Below are positions 22,007 to 33,633 of a DNA stretch of 64,000 nt, one piece after another. Source of the DNA: Chalara sp. BL73. Its lineage: Eukaryota; Ascomycota; Leotiomycetes; Helotiales. Under the pieces are notes generated by a model. It saw only the letters and a list, made by a program, of their open reading frames with translations, was not told the origin of the DNA and did not search any database. Within the stretch, counting starts at the first letter, position 1. Each line of letters starts with the position of its first letter. The stretch covers positions 1 to 64,000 of the forward strand of contig CAKJVC010000086.1 of NCBI GenBank assembly GCA_918026815.1, in the 5' to 3' direction. Both the position numbers and the translations under genes were made by a program.

Positions 22007-23396
22007 ACTAATTGAGGCTGCAAAGCGATGAGGTTGGCAATGTGAGGATAGCAAGAAATCCGGAAGGGACTCATCTAGTTGTATATCATAATTGCTAGCT
22101 AGCCTCTTGATACACTTTCCGTTCCAGATTTTAGTTTAGTTCGAGTTGGTAGCCTTACTTATTTAAGTTTCGGAACTAATTATTCCAGTTCTTGAACCCA
22201 TTAAGTCTTTTATGTTGTAGGTAAAACACTATGAAAATGCCGAGTGCAGCCGACTATCAGGGACAGTAGTTGTAAAGCTTTACCATTGTACTAAACGGGC
22301 CAAAAAGGTGCAATATCGAGCGCGCGTGTCAGATAGCTTATCCCACTACATATGCCGGCACCTGACACGGCAGAGGAATTGGGAAATTGCGGGGTGGACT
22401 GCAGTGAAATTAGAAAATCACACGACAGCCGGGACTGTACTGTAGAAGTGGGACAACTCGGGTCGACAAGTACGAAGTTGCCGCACGCAAGGTTTATATG
22501 AGCCACAATTACCCGACACGGAGCTGACTTTCAAACAGAGCAATTCAGAAATTCAGCGTCATAGACCGGGTTTTTGGAACCCATAGCTATTGTGGTAGTA
22601 TTCATGACTCAATTCTGGGAACTTGGCAGTAGATGGGTAGTATTACTGGTATGCCCGGGCGACTTATTAGTTCTGGATAATTGAATCGGCTAGAATCATA
22701 CGTATTTTATTGGGCGGCAAGCCGAGGCACCGCAGTCTAATCGGGATACCGATTTTAGTAATTCCTGATACTTTAGCCATGATCGACCGGACCTGGATAC
22801 ACACTCTAGTTCGTTTCAAGCACAACATTTACTGCTAAGTTAAATTTATACGGGAACATAAACAAGTCGATAAAAGCTTCATGTTAAACCGTGTAAACTC
22901 TGAATTTCCAATAAGCTAAAGGCATTGTAACTTGGTATACACTCATAGATTCGGAAAGGCAACGCAGAATTTCCGTTCCGATATTGAAGGATAATTACAA
23001 TTAAGCTATGCATATTAACATCAACCAAATGCCAAGTTACAAGCTTAATTGGCGTATAAATCTAAGTTCTAGTTAGATAATAAACAGGTTATTTAGATAA
23101 AAATAGTGAGCTTATCGTAAAAATCAGATGGGATGTCATTGCACCGAAAGTACTGCACCTAAAGTCTCAAATCTGGCTCTAACACATTGTGATCCCCTGT
23201 CAGGCACTGGAAATTGGGTCGGCAGTTTTAATCTTCAACCGAGTTGCAACTAACGGGAGTATACTTTCATTCATCGCATCACAAGACTAACTGCGCAATT
23301 ATATAGTGCGCTTTTAGAATTCCAGAAGCTCAAGCATATTTCTCAGTCATTCGCTGCTAACAAACTTAAGGATTGATAGTCAAATTAACAAACAAA
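22007..23396. other. Divergent intergenic region between CE1 and GH27
   Basis: 1.4 kb holding both promoters. GGCTAG lies on the minus strand at 22099-22104, about 95 bp upstream of the CE1 start, fitting an XlnR-type consensus, but with no independent support. No gene is seen; the minus-strand frame at 22291-22506 looks random. Confidence 0.3.
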
Positions 23397-24777
23397 ATGG
23401 TTCGGACGCTCTTCACACTCCCTTTTTTGCTAGCGACGCTAGGGAGAGCGGCCTATGCAAATTCAATAGAGTACAACAAACGGCTAGAGAATGGTCTGGG
23501 TAGAACCCCAGCGCTTGGCTGGAATAGCTGGGTAGGCTCATTCTGCTGCTGCCTTCGTAACTATCAGAATGAACACATACTCACCAAAAATTTAGAATGT
23601 AGGAGGATGCTCAGCTGGAACAGCTGCACACGCACTAACGGCTGCAAAAGCATTTGTCAGCCTCGGCCTGAAAGACTTAGGTTACAACTATGTCAATATC
23701 GACGATTGCTGAGCAACAAAAGATAGAAACTCGGCTGGAGAGATGGTTCCCGACCCTTCCAAGTGGCCAAATGGGGTCAAAGCCGTGGCGGATCAGATCC
23801 ACGGAATGGGGCTGAAATTTGGTCTATACGGCTCCTCAGGCACAAAGACCTGTGAAGGCTACCCGGGATCTCAGGGCTATGAGATCAGGGATGCAAGGCT
23901 GTTGGCATCTTGGGGCGTGGATTATTGGAAGTATGATAATTGCTACACGCCAAGTGGAAATTCCTCGGGCAGGTTTATAACGATGAGAGACGCACTAACC
24001 ACTTCCGGGCGCCTTGTTCTTTACTCGATATGCCAGTGGGGTAATGACAATGTCTGGACCTGGGGTAAGTCGGTTGGAAATTCTTGGAGGACGACGGGGG
24101 ATATCCAGAATAACTGGAACTCTATCGTCAAGATTGGTTCTCATGCAGGGACTATATCCGCTTACTCTGGACCCGGGGGATTTAATGACCTTGACATGAT
24201 GGTAATTATCACACACTGGGGATGCAACAAAAGTGCAGGAGGCTAACCACCTTCCAGGAAGTTGGGAATGGAGGGCTTACTACAGCCGAAGAACGGACCC
24301 ATTTTGGACTGTGGTGTATTGCAAAATCACCAATTATTCTAGGGAGCGATCTCGCAAAGATTTCTTCCTCATCTCTCAACATCATTAAGAATAAGGTACA
24401 CGAAAAGCCTTCGAACTGATCCGATCAGTCACCAAGCTAGGCACTTGCTAATAGAGATGAAGGCACTTATAGCAATCAACCAAGATCCACTCGGAAAAGC
24501 TGCTGCACCATTCCAACCAAGGGGCAAACCCGCCCCACAATCAGGCAAGCTCTACCCATACTGGGCAGGCCCAATTAGCAACAGTGGTGTTGTTATTGGT
24601 CTCATCGCAGCAGAAAATGCTGCCACGCTCTCGGTCGATTTCGCCGATGTTCCTGGATTGGGTACTGGTACTTTTAAGTGGTCAGAATTATATGGGGGAG
24701 CATCTGGTTTAGGAACCAGTGTGTCTGCCGCTCTAAGCCTCCATGATATGGCCGTATTTAAAGTTACCAAAGCTTAG
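23397..24777 (+). pseudogene. GH27 alpha-galactosidase with one nonsense codon
   Basis: Exons 23397-23531, 23596-24201, 24258-24395 and 24457-24777 join in frame across introns of 64, 56 and 61 nt (399 codons). A signal peptide (VRTLFTLPFLLATLGRAAYA) precedes the GH27 barrel: TPALGWNSW, NVGGCSAGTA, YVNIDDC, nucleophile Asp in YWKYDNCY, acid/base Asp in SWRTTGDI, GPGGFNDLDMM, IAINQDPLGK, then a C-terminal beta domain. At 23710-23712 the invariant Trp of the DDCW motif is TGA, truncating the protein at residue 83. All else is intact, so the loss is recent, or a sequencing error. The enzyme would remove alpha-galactose from galactomannan side chains. Confidence 0.85.
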
Positions 24778-25890
24778 TTTTATGGTCGTAACGGACAAGA
24801 AGTTTTGTCAAATCCTCTGCGTACACACCTGTTTCGAGCATATTTTATACATCTATTGTAAGAGTTGGGGCCATTGCCGCCTGCCAACTTCGATTTGCTT
24901 AGAATAGGGCCAAACGTTCTAGCACCTCCGCTTTCATTATATATAACAATTGGAAACCTCTAATTACTTTCTCTTTGAATCAGGAATCAAATATATCTTC
25001 CTTCGTGGCACTTTAAGCCAAAGGCTCCTGACTTACTGATTAGTTTAGAAGAGAAGCGGTTCACTTCTGAAGATCATTAGAAAGAAATGGTTTAACTAGG
25101 ACTAGAATTTAGGTAGATTCATGTCGAATCGAGTCGTGTAGAGGGAGAAAGCAAAATCTACGCAGTCTAATTATACGACTGTGCGAGAAAGCGCTGGTTA
25201 GGGCTATTGACGAGCAAAAGCTATTAATAGTTTAAATTTGTATTGTACTCTATATCTCCCGAATATGAGCAAGAATACGTCGCCTCTCGCAAGAGGGCAT
25301 TGCTAATTGGGGGTTTCTAATCAGGCAGCTTGTTGGCTTGTAGGAGGTGACTGGAGAAAATTAAATTAGTCAAAAATCAATTTCATTTCGGGCTATTCAA
25401 CAATGGAAAGATATAACTTGTACACTGGGCTGACGGGAAAAAGTGTCAGAACCAATGGCTAACTTAACGGTCAGAACGATTTCATTTGTGCTTTTCAAGG
25501 AGGAGGGCTGTGAGGAGGTGACTCTAGGAAATACCTACATTAGGCATTTCAATTCATTGTATTTTATAGATTTAGTCAACTTGACACTACATATATCTTT
25601 ACGGGGAAAGGGGGACGGTGCATAAGGGCCATGCTCGGCTCCCTCGACTAGAACATGGCAACTAATGGCATAATTGGGCACCTTCATGGCAAGCCCTGGG
25701 CCTAACTAAGGATATATGAAAATATCTAATATTTAAACTTAGCTATATACAGTAAATCAAATTTGCTGGGTTCAACTTGATCTGAATTCAAGCGGATCGA
25801 AAGTACATCTCCATCTCTGTAACTACCCACCACTTGAGATTCCATATATAACTTCAAACACTTAGTTCCAATGAGATACCCTGGATTCTT
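24778..25890. other. Convergent intergenic region, GH27 / GH12
   Basis: 1.1 kb of AT-rich sequence between two gene 3' ends. No gene, RNA or clear repeat is recognised. Confidence 0.45.
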
Positions 25891-26746
25891 CTAGTTAATA
25901 CTAGCAGAAAATCTGGATACCGTAAGCGTTGTTGGGCCACCAGTAAATGGTTCCGTTCCGGCTTGGAAAGCTAGCGACGGATTAGTTGGGAAGATCTAAG
26001 TTATGGACAAAAAAACTCACTAATCAAGTACTGGCTGTTGGCGGGATAGCCCTGACTGTTGGCGAGGTAGTTGAAAAAGTCCTTAAGGTTGCCATTGAAG
26101 CCATTCATGGGGCCACTGGGCGTGACAAACGAGTAAACCTTCATGCTACCATTCAAGCCGTAGTAGAGGTTCCAGTTGCGGCCGGCAACAGATACAGTGG
26201 CAATCTGGGAGCCTATAGGCCCAACGGATCCGTAGGCAGCTAGCCTGTGATAATAATTTAAAAACAGGTAACTTTCTTTTATGAGATGTAGACAAACCAT
26301 ATCATTAACTCATAATCCCCCGAAGAGGTAGCATGGTTCCGGTCTGCTGCAGTGAAAAGGTCGTAGGCAACATTGGCTCTAATATTGGTGTTGGAATATG
26401 ACCAGCTCATGGATGTTTGCATAGAACTTATTTGCGAGATAATCTTCGGCGTGAGGCTCTTTGCAGTGTAAGGATAGCTCTTGACGTTATTCTGGCCACC
26501 GGCCCAGGTCCAGTCAGCCCGCCATGAGACTCCAGAATTTGAAGTGTTATCAATATATAGGCACTGGGAGCCAGAAGTTGCTGATCCCTGGCCCCACCTA
26601 TTGTTGTTAAAATAGTAGCCATCAGATGCATAGTAGCTGTACTGGTCACATAAGCTCGTAGCACGTTTGTTTAGTGACTGCTCTGGCAAAGCCAAAGCCG
26701 ATACAATGCCAGCCAAGGCTGAAAATAGAGTAAAGGAGGCTTTCAT
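25891..26746 (-). CDS. GH12 endo-beta-1,4-glucanase / xyloglucanase
   Basis: Exons 26746-26298, 26244-26021 and 25970-25891 join through introns of 53 nt (GTTTGT...CACAG) and 50 nt (GTGAGT...CTAG), giving 250 residues. The start at 26746 gives a signal peptide (MKASFTLFSALAGIVSALA) and a KR cleavage site. GH12 features: LCDQYSYYASDGYYFNNN, WGQGSATSGSQCLY, nucleophile Glu in GDYELMIW at the exon 1/2 junction, and acid/base Glu in the last exon (QAGTEPFTGG). It cuts beta-1,4-glucan or xyloglucan backbones. The upstream in-frame ATGs are considered leader sequence. It looks intact. Confidence 0.93.
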
Positions 26747-26820
26747 TGTACTCAAGATAGATAGCTGAAATTGGGTGAAATTGACTTGTTCGATATCTTT
26801 CTTTGCAGACTCTGCTAAGT

Positions 26821-26832
26821 TTATATATATAC
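26821..26832 (-). promoter_or_regulatory. TATA-like box of the GH12 gene
   Basis: AGTATATATATA on the minus strand, about 80 bp upstream of ATG 26746. Position is consistent with a core promoter. Confidence 0.4.
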
Positions 26833-27209
26833 TGCTTGAACTCGCCCCAGATGAAGTTTTGATGGTTTTCATGCATATCTAAAATCTTAGAGTTACATGG
26901 TGATGGTAACCATATTGCCTAACATTATAGCTTCGGTAGAAGGGCCGAACTAATAGGGAAACGAATTCGTATCAATATTGCCTATTATTCCAGCCTCCAT
27001 AGTAACACCGAGCAAATTTGCAAATTATTCAGAACGCATTTATTTCTGGGTTTTCAAGTGGGCAAAAGTTTTAATCATTACTAGAAGCAGAATTTAACTT
27101 GCGGAATAATACCCCGCATTATTACTTCACACTCGGTTCTTCAACCGCCAAGACTTGCCTGTTACATGTGCCGGCTATAATTGAGTGGCTCACGCGCACA
27201 TACTTATAT

Positions 27210-27949
27210 CGGTTAATATCTCAAATACCATCAAAAAGTGCCGATATTTCTGAAATACCATCTTTTTTTTTTTACCTCTATCTAGCCATACCACCTTTTT
27301 AAAACAATGGTATTTCAGATAGACACCAAAAAAATAATGGTATTTGAGATATTTCTGAAATACTATCATTTCAAGCCAAGACTAACTGTTTGTATCACTC
27401 TATAATACTTCTTAGTTCCGATAACTTGCAATTGCTTAAGTCAGTTACTTACGAAGCACGTAGCACCGCGATTTCAGCGCAGTGCTATTATGCTCGCTGT
27501 AAGTAGTTGACTTCTAAGCTATAATACATCGCGGGGTAATTCACGTGACTTTGGCTGCACACCAACACTTAGATTACTATACTTTCTATTGCAATATAAC
27601 CGAAATACTACAATTTTGTGTTGGCCAAAAAAAAGTGGTATTTAAATCAAAAGCACGCTACAGACAAAAGAATGAAAAGAAAGCAGTGCTTCATACAGGA
27701 GACTGGCCAAGAGCCAGTGTAAACGAGCCCTGTAGTGTCAGGGGCCGAGCCCCAAAAAGTTCTATTTACAGCGTATGTTGGAAGATATCTCATATACCAT
27801 TATTTTTTTGAAGGATATCTCATATACCATTGTTTTTTTTGGCCTCTACCTGAAATACCATAAAAGTGGTATGGCCAGATAGAGGTTAAAAAAAAAGATG
27901 GTATTTCAGAAATATCGGCACTTTTTGATGGTATTTGAGATATTAACCG
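27210..27949. mobile_element. Mutator-like (MULE) MITE
   Basis: 740 bp bounded by long inverted repeats (CGGTTAATATCTCAAATACC at the left, its complement at the right) that stay near-identical for at least 80 bp. They are flanked by a perfect 9-bp duplication TACTTATAT (27201-27209 and 27950-27958), diagnostic of MULEs. The ends contain many GGTATTT(C/G)AGATA motifs facing both ways. No transposase is present, so it is non-autonomous. Confidence 0.88.
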
Positions 27950-27965
27950 TACTTATATACTTTAG

Positions 27966-28008
27966 CGGCCTTTAGGCTTAGCCGGGCGTAGTAAACCACC
28001 ACCACCAT
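27966..28008 (+). repeat. LINE/retroposon 3'-end-like remnant
   Basis: GGCCTTTAGGCTTAGCCGGG followed by CGTAGTAAA and a (CCA)n tail closely resembles the 3' terminus of the retroposon at 60540-61883. Probably the end of a decayed copy. Confidence 0.4.
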
Positions 28009-28555
28009 TTATTTACTTCATGCACAATTAGTTATATAATATGAGAATACGAAACAGCTTCAAAAGCGGTATACCCCAGAACATAAAATGTTGGAAGCAA
28101 TCCGTGGCCGGCCTGCCGATTGAAATTTCGTGTAATAATGATCCTTTCCACAATTTAGTTAAAACTTTGGCTCAGTACCAAGACTGAGTGAACACAGAAT
28201 ATGCTAAAATCCGTGCTACACCTTTTATATGTCTTACTAACAAAGAGATACAATTAAACTTAGGCATTTTCAATACTTAAAACCGCGATACAGTGGAAAA
28301 TAGGTTATTAGCCGAGACCCGAGCCCCACCCTAACCGAAAGTCCTTTTGAACATCGTGTACTGTATCAATTTTGGGCATCAAGTCATTCTATGGCGATGT
28401 GTGCCAACCAATACATAAGAAGACATGAGGATACCATTGGCTGGTTTACTTTGGCATCACAAGAGCTGTCTATTAGTCGTTCGAGACCGTGTGGCCAGAG
28501 CAGCACCTACAAGCAGGTTGGCCACAATGTACGAACATGTAAAAACAGTAGATTA

Positions 28556-29389
28556 CAGTGTGTATAATGAGTTGAGTTGAGTTGAGTTTAGAGGTTAACT
28601 CAACTCAACTCAAAACAAATATACATAACTCAAACTCAACTCAATATAACTTAAGTTAACTCGAGTTAACTCAATACTAGGCTTAATTAAGCATAGTTCT
28701 TAGCAAAACTGTATTAGTAATCGAAGCTCGGCTACAATAAGTCACGTGTACTTCAAAAAAAGCGTGACACTTAATAAAAATACTTTTAAAACTATAATAT
28801 GTTTTAAACGCTGAAGTATTTTAATATAAACTTCTATATATATAAGTTTATAATGTGATTAATTCTTTAATATAAAATTTATAATTTAACTTATATAGTT
28901 GATTTTATTATATTGAGTCATTTGAGTTGAGTTGAGTTTGGAGGTAAACTCAAACTCAACTCAATAATAATTATATAACTCAAACTCAACTCAACTCAAC
29001 TCAAAAATAATTCAATATAAATTGAGTTGTTGAGTGTTACGGGCATCGTAACAGGTTCATGCCTTAGGGGCCTGAGGCTCGGCAGCTTGGCTACACAGAG
29101 AACCCCTGGGGGATGGAATCACGTGATGGATCATGGATCATGCCAAGGGTAATGATCCAACCCACGAAGGTTCTATATAAGTAGATAGGATTCCCTTAGA
29201 TAGGAGCTTCGTGCTCAACTCAAATAGTATTCTCTTTAGCATACTTTGTTATCGGGGACTAGATCTCTGTATATGTGATATACCTACTTCTTCCAGACCC
29301 AACCACCTCGGACCTAGACCTTCCATCTTCATCAGTACTCCCGGAGTAGTGATAGGACCGTAACATTGAGTTTTCTTTAGACACACTGG
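28556..29389. mobile_element. Non-autonomous hAT element
   Basis: Starts CAGTGTGTATAATGAG and ends TTTAGACACACTG, with an exact 8-bp duplication GTAGATTA on both sides (28548-28555 and 29390-29397), as made by hAT transposases. Subterminal regions are rich in TTGAG/CTCAA repeats. No coding capacity. A solo LTR sits inside it. Confidence 0.85.
29035..29366 (+). mobile_element. Solo LTR inside the hAT element
   Basis: 332 bp beginning TGTTACGG and ending CCGTAACA, flanked by TTGAG on both sides (29030-29034 and 29367-29371). The internal TATATAAG near 29174 fits an LTR promoter. Orientation is inferred from that TATA. Confidence 0.8.
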
Positions 29390-29554
29390 TAGATTAGAAC
29401 TTGAAGATTCAGATACTGAAGAATTATAATTAATTATTTGTATTGTTTAAACGTTTAATGTTTTTGTAAAATGCCAAGAAAAAATTGTCGGTTTACTTGT
29501 TTTGTCGGTTCGCTTGTGAACTGCGTTAATTGTTTTATTGAGATATTTGTGACT

Positions 29555-29619
29555 TTTTGTACGATGCCAAGAAAAATATGGAAATTCACTTGTGGTGGAA
29601 ACTCGCTTGCGGACTACAT
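29555..29619 (+). repeat. Second decayed pogo terminal repeat
   Basis: ATGCCAAGAAAAATATGG to ACTCGCTTGCGGACTACAT resembles the pogo right end and is followed by TA at 29620. A lone end or duplicated terminus. Confidence 0.5.
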
Positions 29620-29754
29620 TACTAATGGTTGGTATACTAATATATTAGAAGAAATAACTATTAAAACGAAAGATTAAGAACTAGTAAAGTTCTCAAAATT
29701 TCTATACAGGATGTTTTGCTTCATCCGTATTTCTACACTTATTATATCTTTCCG

Positions 29755-31747
29755 CTAGCTCGCCGCCGGCCACTTGTCCAGTACAGCAGAATCACCAGTG
29801 AGACCAAGGTCGTCGTCGCCTGCGTAGGCTGATCCAGCATCAGTGTATAATTACCAGGGTATAGAACAGTATTGCCATTCTCGTCGTGCCTGGCCAAGCT
29901 ACCAAGAGTCCACGGCAATGCCGCAGTGGCTGTGTTGCCGGAAATGACGTTTCGGAGGCGACCATAAGCAGCGAGTGACTTGATCGGGTACGGCTTGAGT
30001 CCGGCCTGGCTGGCGACGAAGACGAGCGCAACAAAATCGGACGTGTGATTTCCTGTGTTAGCGACGTTGACGGCGAGAAGCTGGAGAGCGCACGTATTCG
30101 GGTTTACGTACTTACAGCCGTCTAAGAGGGTCAGGATAGACAAGCTGGCGCTGTAGTTTGCGAATGCGGCGACGAAGGTGGTGTAGTGCAAGCCGGATTC
30201 AAAGGCCTGGACCGGACTTCGGTACCGCCGATACGTACGCCCTGGATTGGAACCATTTGGACGAAGGTTCATATCTGTCATCGCTAACTGGGTATAATTC
30301 GCAGGGTACTGTGTCACAGGGAGACGGCCGGCAGGGCTCTTCATCCCACTGATAATCTGCATCACTGCCGTTCCGCCGTCCTGCCCTGGCCAACTGATCC
30401 AGAGGATTGAGGATACTCCCTTGTTGGTGAGGAGCGGCGTGTTGTCGAGTTGGTCGCCCTCCTGCACAATCACCAGCGGCTTGCCGAGCCCCGCGAGTTT
30501 GTTGATCAAAGCCACTTGCGCGCTGCGCCATTCCAGCGGGGTTCGGTCGACTTCTTCTGCTGCTGCCAATGTATCGAGACCCCCAAAGTAGAGAACGACT
30601 TCTGAATTCGACGCGGCTGCCAGTGCGTTGGCGGTCCAGTTATCCTGAGCAGAGGTTGTTTCCAGGGTAGGGTCGGGGGCAACATTAAGCATCAGACCCA
30701 TCTGTTGAGCGGCGTATACAGGTGTGTGTAGATACGGCGCCTTGCCACTATATCCCCCCTGCAGCTTGTTGGTCGCATTGGCCCAGAACCCAATCATGGC
30801 CACTTTAGTGCGAGTGTGTCGGTTCAGAGGAAGGGCGCCGTCATTCTTGAGCATGACTATGCCATCGACCGTGGCTTGAAGAGCTAGTTGCTGTGCTTGT
30901 GGCGTGTTGACATCCGACCAGCCAAGCGAGGCATAGTGAGCTTTGGCTCCATCGAAGTATCCAGCTCTGACAAGCCCTTCATATAATCGTCGCAAAGCCC
31001 GATCGACCGTGGCTTCCGTAAGCTGCTTGCTTTGCCATGCTCCCGGTATATCTGAGGATGAGGAGTACTCACAGCTACTGTCCATACCCGCGTTGAAAGT
31101 GAGTGCCGTACCCGCAGCGTTCGTGGGAGCGTAGTGGTGGTTCAGTGAAACGTCTTGGACAGCCTCACAGTCGCTGGTGATGTATTGGTTCTCACTCGTC
31201 CAGTTCCAGTGCTCCCGAAGAATCGTCTGTAGAAGATATTTGTTGGCGCAGGCTGGAACTCCGTTGACTCTGTTGTAGGAGCACATGAAAGATCCGACTT
31301 TGGCATCCCTCGCGCATTGCTGGAAGGGCTGTAGATAGTACTCAGCTAAATCCTGTAGGGTGATCTTCGCGTTGAAGTTATGTCTATTACGCCACCCCAT
31401 GATTCAAGGTCATTAGCTGCGTAATGCTTGCAAGTTGCAATTATGCGTCTCTGGGCCTGTTTTCCTTCGAGACCCCGAAGTAGAACTTCTACATAGCCGG
31501 GTGTCTCGGAGCCACGGCCCTAGCGTGGATCTTTGAAAGGGTTGATATTTGGAGTCCAGAAATCGATTCTAGAATGGCCGGCATTGCCAAAGGCTCTTGC
31601 TTCTGTGCCGATTACCGTTCCAACTCGCTCATCGCACACTTTATTCCGCTTCAGAGGTCCGTTTACGCAGTCAGGGAGGGCCGCACTGGACGACTGCGAG
31701 GCTAACAACGCCAATCCGACGATATAAGCTGCTGACGGCGGCTTCAT
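29755..31747 (-). pseudogene. GH3 beta-xylosidase, multiply broken
   Basis: ATG 31747 starts a signal peptide (KPPSAAYIVGLALLASQSSS) and the mature N-terminus ALPDCVNGPLK. Compared with family members, about 75 residues are missing after NKVCD. Trp of DPRWGRG is a TAG stop (31520-31522), and a further deletion follows SETPG. A frameshift at ANDLESW precedes a long clean frame (31400-29742) carrying the nucleophile region ITSDCEAVQ and the C-terminal sandwich and fibronectin-type domains. Near 29800 another one-base shift moves the true end (SAVLDKWPAAS) to the stop at 29755. The enzyme would release xylose from xylo-oligosaccharides made by the GH10 neighbour. It cannot be functional as read. 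Confidence 0.85.
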
Positions 31748-32227
31748 AATTGATAGACTTGGAGCCGAAACAACAAAGCAACTTGTTATGAGATTGACTG
31801 GAGCGACGAACAATGGCTTTGGGTATGATCGTTGCCTCAATTTCGACTTTATGTGCATTTGCCATGGTCATACGTATTGACTAAAGTCTAGCAATTGGTA
31901 ACGGTTGTCAAGACGGGCCCGCCTGGCGGTGATCCACATTGAGAAAAGCAAATAGTTGCGAAAACCAGTGAAGTCCGATGGCTTATTGTCGCGGATATGT
32001 CGCAAGAGGAGGCTCGCCTTCCAAGATGCTATCGAAACCATTTCCTGATATAAGATAATTTTCACCTAATTACCCTATAGGGCCGCCTCTACCGGAAATT
32101 GTAACCGCGACCTTGCTGCAAGATCCAATGCCAGGACCTTCATCAAGGCGGGCCAGATGAGTTTTTGTAGGCTTAAAATCTAGGTAGTAATGCACTTGAG
32201 ATCGTTATAGGGTTCATTATTATTACG
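31748..32227. other. Intergenic, former promoter of GH3
   Basis: No gene or clear repeat is recognised. Confidence 0.4.
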
Positions 32228-32645
32228 GCAAATATCTGGGATACTACCAAAAAAGCTCGGATACCACCATTTTATTCGGAGGCTTTCTGAGAATATCACC
32301 TTTTTGAAACAGTGGTATATTAGATAGCTTCCAATAAATGGTGGTATCTCAGATATACACCTGCATATTCTTATAAAATTCATAAAAGATTAAATAAGGG
32401 GGAGAATGCTATTTTACACGTAAAAAAGTATTATGTGTAAGTGGCTGGGCAGGGCTATACGCATACACATACTTCTAGTACGTACATAAGTAACAAGAAT
32501 ATTATTTAACCAATTTTCAAATTACTGCAAGTGTTGGAGGCTTTCTCATATGCCATCAAAAGTGGCATTTGAGAAAGCCTCCAAATCAAATGGTGGTATC
32601 CGAGCTTTTTGCTGATTTTTTTTTGGTGGCATCCCAGATATTTGC
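32228..32645. repeat. Inverted-repeat element related to the MULE-type MITE
   Basis: Ends GCAAATATCTGGGAT and its complement; both arms contain GCTCGGATACCACCATTT and GGAGGCTTTCT plus GGTATNTNAGATA motifs like the element at 27210. No clear target duplication (flanks ATTATTACG and TGTTATGAT differ). Probably an old non-autonomous copy. Confidence 0.55.
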
Positions 32646-32714
32646 TGTTATGATTATAGATGATAATCATTGTCCGTAGCATCCGCTGCTCATCTACAGT
32701 AGAGTGCAAAAAGT

Positions 32715-32833
32715 GTCGACCCCGACCCCCTTGCTAGCGTGACCATATATACGCAGTTTCAGGGCTGCAGTTTTTAATGTACACATTTTTACTCCCCTAA
32801 AGCAACCGCGTTAGCAAGAGGGGGGGGGGGGTA
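32715..32833. repeat. Imperfect inverted repeat with poly-G tract
   Basis: CCCCCTTGCTAGCG near the left and CGCGTTAGCAAGAGGGGGGG at the right form imperfect inverted ends around about 80 bp. The inner ATATATACGCAGTTTC also occurs near 48014. A decayed small element is likely. Confidence 0.35.
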
Positions 32834-33393
32834 AACATTAATCGACAAAGAATGCTCGGCGATCGAGATGGGAAGTTGTGGGTGAAGAATGGCGTGGAAG
32901 TCGGAAGTCGACTCGTTTGGACAAAGTTTAGAGCGTTTGCCGAAAACGCGGGGAGCATTTTAGCCTAATTCGGTAGGGGCCGTAAGCTAACCCGCTTAGG
33001 AGACAAGCCTATGGCTATGCGGTTAAATCGGCTATCCTTAATACGAGTACTATAGAGGTGTTTATTCTCCTATCCGCGCTGAGCTGACACTAGAAACACT
33101 ACTTAGAGCGAAGAATTAAAAGTTCTAATAATAGTAATAGAAGGCTATAAAATTAATAATTACAATTATAACTTCGATACTTAATAATAGCACGAGTTAT
33201 TGTTCTCGATCCGCCTATATTTAGATTTGTCTAAACTATTCAAATAATTAAACTAGTCTCTCTATTAGCTAAGAGAATCAAGTGTTAGAGTTTAGGATTC
33301 TTCATAATTGATAGAAAAGTAGTAGGGTTTTCGTTTATAGTTCTATAAAAGCTAGGTAGGTGTATGGTGAATAATAAGTAGTGCTAGTACTAT
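32834..33393. other. Intergenic, no gene
   Basis: AT-rich in its second half, with many stops on all frames. Confidence 0.4.
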
Positions 33394-33398
33394 AATAC

Positions 33399-33628
33399 TG
33401 TCAAGGTCCAGACAGGGGTCGAGCCCGACCCACTTATATATTACACACATGCGACACGCCACGTAAGGAGCCGATGGCGTACCGAAGGCTATAAGGAGGG
33501 GTGAAGAACAAGAGTGGTACAGTAGAGAATAGCTTGTGTTCTGTATGCGTCATAATACTAGAATCGATACAATAGATCATTCCGCACGTACTAGACTAGT
33601 CACTCTACCTGTGGTCTGGCACCTGACA
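33399..33628 (+). mobile_element. Solo LTR
   Basis: 230 bp beginning TGTCAAGGTCC and ending GGCACCTGACA, flanked by AATAC on both sides (33394-33398 and 33629-33633). Internal sequence has no ORF. Strand is uncertain. Confidence 0.78.
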
Positions 33629-33633
33629 AATAC

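Larger units (their letters stand above)
28480..29526 (+). mobile_element. Decayed pogo element 3' part, split by a hAT insertion
   Basis: 28515-28555 encodes a zinc knuckle piece (VGHNVRTCKN) and 29390-29430 continues the same protein end (RLELEDSDTEEL then stop), both matching the transposase at 14886. A right-end repeat (GTTCGCTTGTGAACTGCGTT) ends at 29526. The 834 bp between them is a hAT-type element. Confidence 0.7.

Noticed and set aside
27545..27811. 88-codon frame inside the MULE-type MITE
   Set aside because: No transposase motifs; the element is non-autonomous.
28556..29389. TTGAG/CTCAA-rich sequence as a CRISPR-like or satellite array
   Set aside because: It is subterminal repeat DNA of a hAT element with clear ends and target duplication; the organism is eukaryotic.
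31520..31522. Repeat-induced point mutation as the cause of gene decay
   Set aside because: The GH3 TAG and the PAQR TAA fit CpA-to-TpA changes, but most lesions are indels and young repeats show no such bias.
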